Made by a program: the position numbers and the translations under genes. The notes under the pieces are model-generated. The model did not search any database and was not told where the DNA came from. It worked only from the letters and a program-made list of their open reading frames with translations. Positions 32,464 through 34,474 of a stretch of 34,474 bases of DNA are shown here, in pieces (the first letter of the stretch is position 1; every line of letters begins with the position of its first letter). Source of the DNA: Phycisphaerales bacterium (GTDB lineage: Bacteria > Planctomycetota > Phycisphaerae > Phycisphaerales > SM1A02); the NCBI GenBank assembly GCA_012965315.1, contig DTSO01000042.1:1-34474 (forward strand), in the 5' to 3' direction.

Positions 32464-33024
32464 ATGGGCCTCGAACAAGCAATACCAGTAGACGGATACA
32501 TGACCACGCAACTCAGCCGAGTGATCAATTGGGCAAGGCGTTCAAGTGTCTGGCCAATGCCTTTCGCAACAGCATGTTGCGGAATCGAACTCATGGCAAC
32601 TGCTTCAAGCCGATACGACCTAGCTCGTTTTGGCGCAGAAGTATTTCGCTTCAGCCCCCGACAAGCCGACTTACTGATTGTTGCAGGACGAGTTACAACG
32701 AAAATGATGCCAGTGCTTCAACGAATTTATTTGCAAATGACAGAGCCCAAGTGGGTTGTCTCGATGGGAGCATGCGCTTCTACAGGCGGGATATTCGACA
32801 CATACGCAGTAGTGCAAGGAATCGATCAATTCCTTCCAGTCGATGTCTACGTTCCTGGTTGCCCACCGCGACCAGAAATGTTAATCGAAGGCGTGATGGC
32901 GATTCAGCAAATAATAGATCAAGACAACATACCGTACGACGGCGATGGTGTTCGCCAACCATTGCGACTCGATATTGTTACTCCATCTTCGCCAAGCGTC
33001 GATTTGACAATCAGCGGTTCGTAA
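32464..33024 (+). CDS. nuoB: NADH-quinone oxidoreductase subunit B
   Basis: This 186-residue complex I subunit carries iron-sulfur cluster N2, the last centre before quinone. The four ligands are C38 and C39 ([10 protein letters not shown]), C104 (MGACASTGG) and C133 (VPGCPPRPE). [26 protein letters not shown] matches the family. ATG 32464 is used, although TTG at 32446 is in frame. There is no clear Shine-Dalgarno. It stands alone between a STAS gene and an HNH gene, about 8.3 kb from nuoC and on the other strand. Confidence 0.95.
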   Translation: MGLEQAIPVDGYMTTQLSRVINWARRSSVWPMPFATACCGIELMATASSRYDLARFGAEVFRFSPRQADLLIVAGRVTTKMMPVLQRIYLQMTEPKWVVSMGACASTGGIFDTYAVVQGIDQFLPVDVYVPGCPPRPEMLIEGVMAIQQIIDQDNIPYDGDGVRQPLRLDIVTPSSPSVDLTISGS

Positions 33025-33073
33025 CTGCACAAACGCCAACACAATCTGCTACAAATTACATCGGAGGTTTACG

Positions 33074-33706
33074 ATGTCTGTAGTTTTGTCAATCGATGAA
33101 AAAGTTTTAGTTCTAAATCGCGGCTATGCCGCGATTCGTGTCGTGCCTGCGAGAGATGCATTCACATTGCTCTGTCGTAAAGCCGCTGAAATTTTATCTA
33201 TCGAAGACGGCAACTACATGACGTACGGTTTGATGGATTGGATGGATGTTGCAAAACTACAAAAAGAGTTTGAGCCAGAACAACATAGATGGCTACGCTT
33301 GCCAGCGCTTGAAATAGCGGTGCCAAAAATTATTAGGTTATTGTCATATGACAAATTTGTGAAGCCAGAAGTTCGTTTAACGAGACGAAATTTATTTTCG
33401 CGTGATAAGAATAAATGCCAATATTGTGGCACTCGATTTAGCGCTTCTGATTTGACTCTTGATCATATTATCCCGCGTGTACAGGGCGGAGGCAACTCGT
33501 GGGTTAATCTTGTGTGTGCATGTATGAAATGCAATACTCGAAAGGGCGGGCGTACTCCCAAACAAGCAAAGATGCGTTTAATTCAAAAGCCGATTAAGCC
33601 AAAACATTGTGTAGCCCGCAAATTGCGAATTGGCCCTTCGCAGTATAAATCTTGGAAGACCTTTCTTAACAATGCCTACTGGTCGATTGAATTAGAAGAA
33701 GGGTAA
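33074..33706 (+). CDS. HNH endonuclease
   Basis: This 210-residue protein has a strong ribosome binding site (GGAGG, 6 nt before ATG). The N-terminal VLVLNRGYAAIRVVPARDAFTLLCRKAAEIL is typical of a widespread chromosomal HNH family. The nuclease motif spans about 115-157: CxxC (C115, C118), DH (D130, H131), N145, then C150 and C153 with N154 (structural zinc plus catalytic His and Asn). The C-terminal tail is basic. Family members are generally stand-alone with unproven function. There is no mobile element, methylase or intron context here. It is convergent with purH, 17 bp apart. Confidence 0.9.
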   Translation: MSVVLSIDEKVLVLNRGYAAIRVVPARDAFTLLCRKAAEILSIEDGNYMTYGLMDWMDVAKLQKEFEPEQHRWLRLPALEIAVPKIIRLLSYDKFVKPEVRLTRRNLFSRDKNKCQYCGTRFSASDLTLDHIIPRVQGGGNSWVNLVCACMKCNTRKGGRTPKQAKMRLIQKPIKPKHCVARKLRIGPSQYKSWKTFLNNAYWSIELEEG

Positions 33707-33723
33707 CCAGGTATACATTTAAT

Positions 33724-34474
33724 TTAATGGCGGAAACAACGAGTGCCTGTAAAGAGCATCGTTACATCGTTTGCGTTGCAAAGGTCAATCGTTTTTTGGT
33801 CCTTAACACTTCCGCCTGGTTGAATAATACATTTTACGCCAGCGTTAATAAGTAATTCTGGTCCATCTGGAAATGGGAAAAAAGCATCGGAACCTGCAAC
33901 TGCTGAATTTGCTGTTGAAAGTTTGTCGCCAGCTCGTTGGATTGCAAGTCTTGCCGCAGAAACGCGATCAACTTGTCCCATCCCTCCTCCTATGAGTGCG
34001 TTATCATCAACAATTGAAATTGAATTAGATTTTAAATGCGCACAGGAAATCCAAGCAATTGTTGCATCGTTTAATTGTGATTCCGTTGGTGTTGGCCCTG
34101 CAACATGTTCCCAGTTTGAGCTAGTAGCAGAAATCGGAGCATTTTCTTGAAGAAGAATTCCGCCCTCAATTGATTTTAGTTGGTACCAGGATGTGTTTCT
34201 TTTTGCACTTCCAACTGCAAGAAGGCGAATATTTTTCCATCGGTTACTCAGAGTACTAATGGCATCTTCTGAAAATCTAGGGGCAACTATTACTTCTAAA
34301 AACTTCTCGCCCTGTGCAATGGTAGTTGCAATATCGACTGTCACTTCGCCAGAAACAGCAACAATCCCACCGAAAGCGGCAAGAGGGTCGCACTTCCAAG
34401 CGGAATCAATCGCATCAATTAAATGTTTGGAGACCGCCGCTCCGCAAGGATTTGCATGTTTGATAATTGCAGCA
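33724..34474 (-). CDS. purH: PurH, C-terminal part (5' end outside window)
   Basis: This is the bifunctional AICAR transformylase/IMP cyclohydrolase of purine synthesis; the N-terminal cyclohydrolase half lies beyond the right edge. About 250 residues are visible. IIKHANPCGAA contains the transformylase catalytic Lys-His pair (about 34457-34462), DPLAAFGGIVAVSG follows, and GGGMGQVDRVSAARLAI, GSDAFFPFPDGPELLINAGVKCIIQPGGSVKD and TGTRCFRH end the protein exactly as in the family. The frame is open to the right edge (first full codon ends at 34473). Confidence 0.96.
   Translation of the reverse strand, partial: AAIIKHANPCGAAVSKHLIDAIDSAWKCDPLAAFGGIVAVSGEVTVDIATTIAQGEKFLEVIVAPRFSEDAISTLSNRWKNIRLLAVGSAKRNTSWYQLKSIEGGILLQENAPISATSSNWEHVAGPTPTESQLNDATIAWISCAHLKSNSISIVDDNALIGGGMGQVDRVSAARLAIQRAGDKLSTANSAVAGSDAFFPFPDGPELLINAGVKCIIQPGGSVKDQKTIDLCNANDVTMLFTGTRCFRH

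Noticed and set aside
32388-33083. 231-codon plus-strand frame covering nuoB
   Set aside because: It is out of frame with nuoB, which is unmistakable. The frame is rich in Arg and Ser without any motif.
33074-33706. HNH gene as part of a mobile intron, restriction or defence system
   Set aside because: There are no neighbouring methylase, reverse transcriptase, repeats or target-site duplications. The N-terminal sequence fits a common chromosomal HNH family.

Overview
The window reads as a stretch of chromosome from a Gram-negative planctomycete, most likely a low-GC (roughly 40-45% by eye) relative of the Phycisphaerae. The clues are a secreted protein ending in two dockerin-type Ca-binding repeats of the D-x-N/D-x-x-G-x-V-D-V-x-D-L-L...WG type common in that group, a long multi-PDZ site-2 protease, LPS/Kdo genes, dispersed single complex I genes, and many starts with weak or no Shine-Dalgarno. 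Family assignments come from motifs in the translated sequence. No database search was run. No phage, IS, plasmid or CRISPR signal was found. Most of the window is housekeeping DNA.

Left part (1-5100): the 3' end of an ABC-F ATPase gene, a two-sided terminator and an initiator tRNA-fMet (minus); a small membrane coiled-coil protein; dprA and lexA converging with overlapping 3' ends; a poorly understood 0.48 kb stretch; a PLP-dependent class V aminotransferase; then a roughly 300 nt stand-alone structured RNA (about 4788-5091) with its own promoter-like element and a strong intrinsic terminator. I do not recognise this RNA, and it is the best candidate for something undescribed.

Middle (5150-21043): a minus-strand operon gatC-gatA-ROK kinase joined by 4-nt start/stop overlaps; divergent from it, an RND efflux adaptor-permease pair; ptsI; then rne-dxr-rseP, preceded by a leader with three consecutive hairpins. 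The RNase E carries an IF2_N-like domain and a basic tail. Next comes a diguanylate cyclase with a degenerate receiver domain.

Right part (21044-34474): smpB, the dockerin protein, tRNA-Leu(GAG), queE-queD, then a minus-strand envelope operon kdsD - HslV-like Ntn hydrolase - kdsC - giant LptC/LptA-like protein - nuoC. These are followed by scpA/rluB (converging, overlapping), a YihY/BrkB membrane protein, a STAS protein, nuoB behind a perfect inverted repeat, an HNH endonuclease, and the 3' part of purH running off the right edge.

The layout is very compact. Co-directional genes repeatedly overlap by 4 nt, and convergent pairs overlap or abut with no visible room for terminators. nuoB and nuoC lie about 8 kb apart on opposite strands instead of in one nuo operon.
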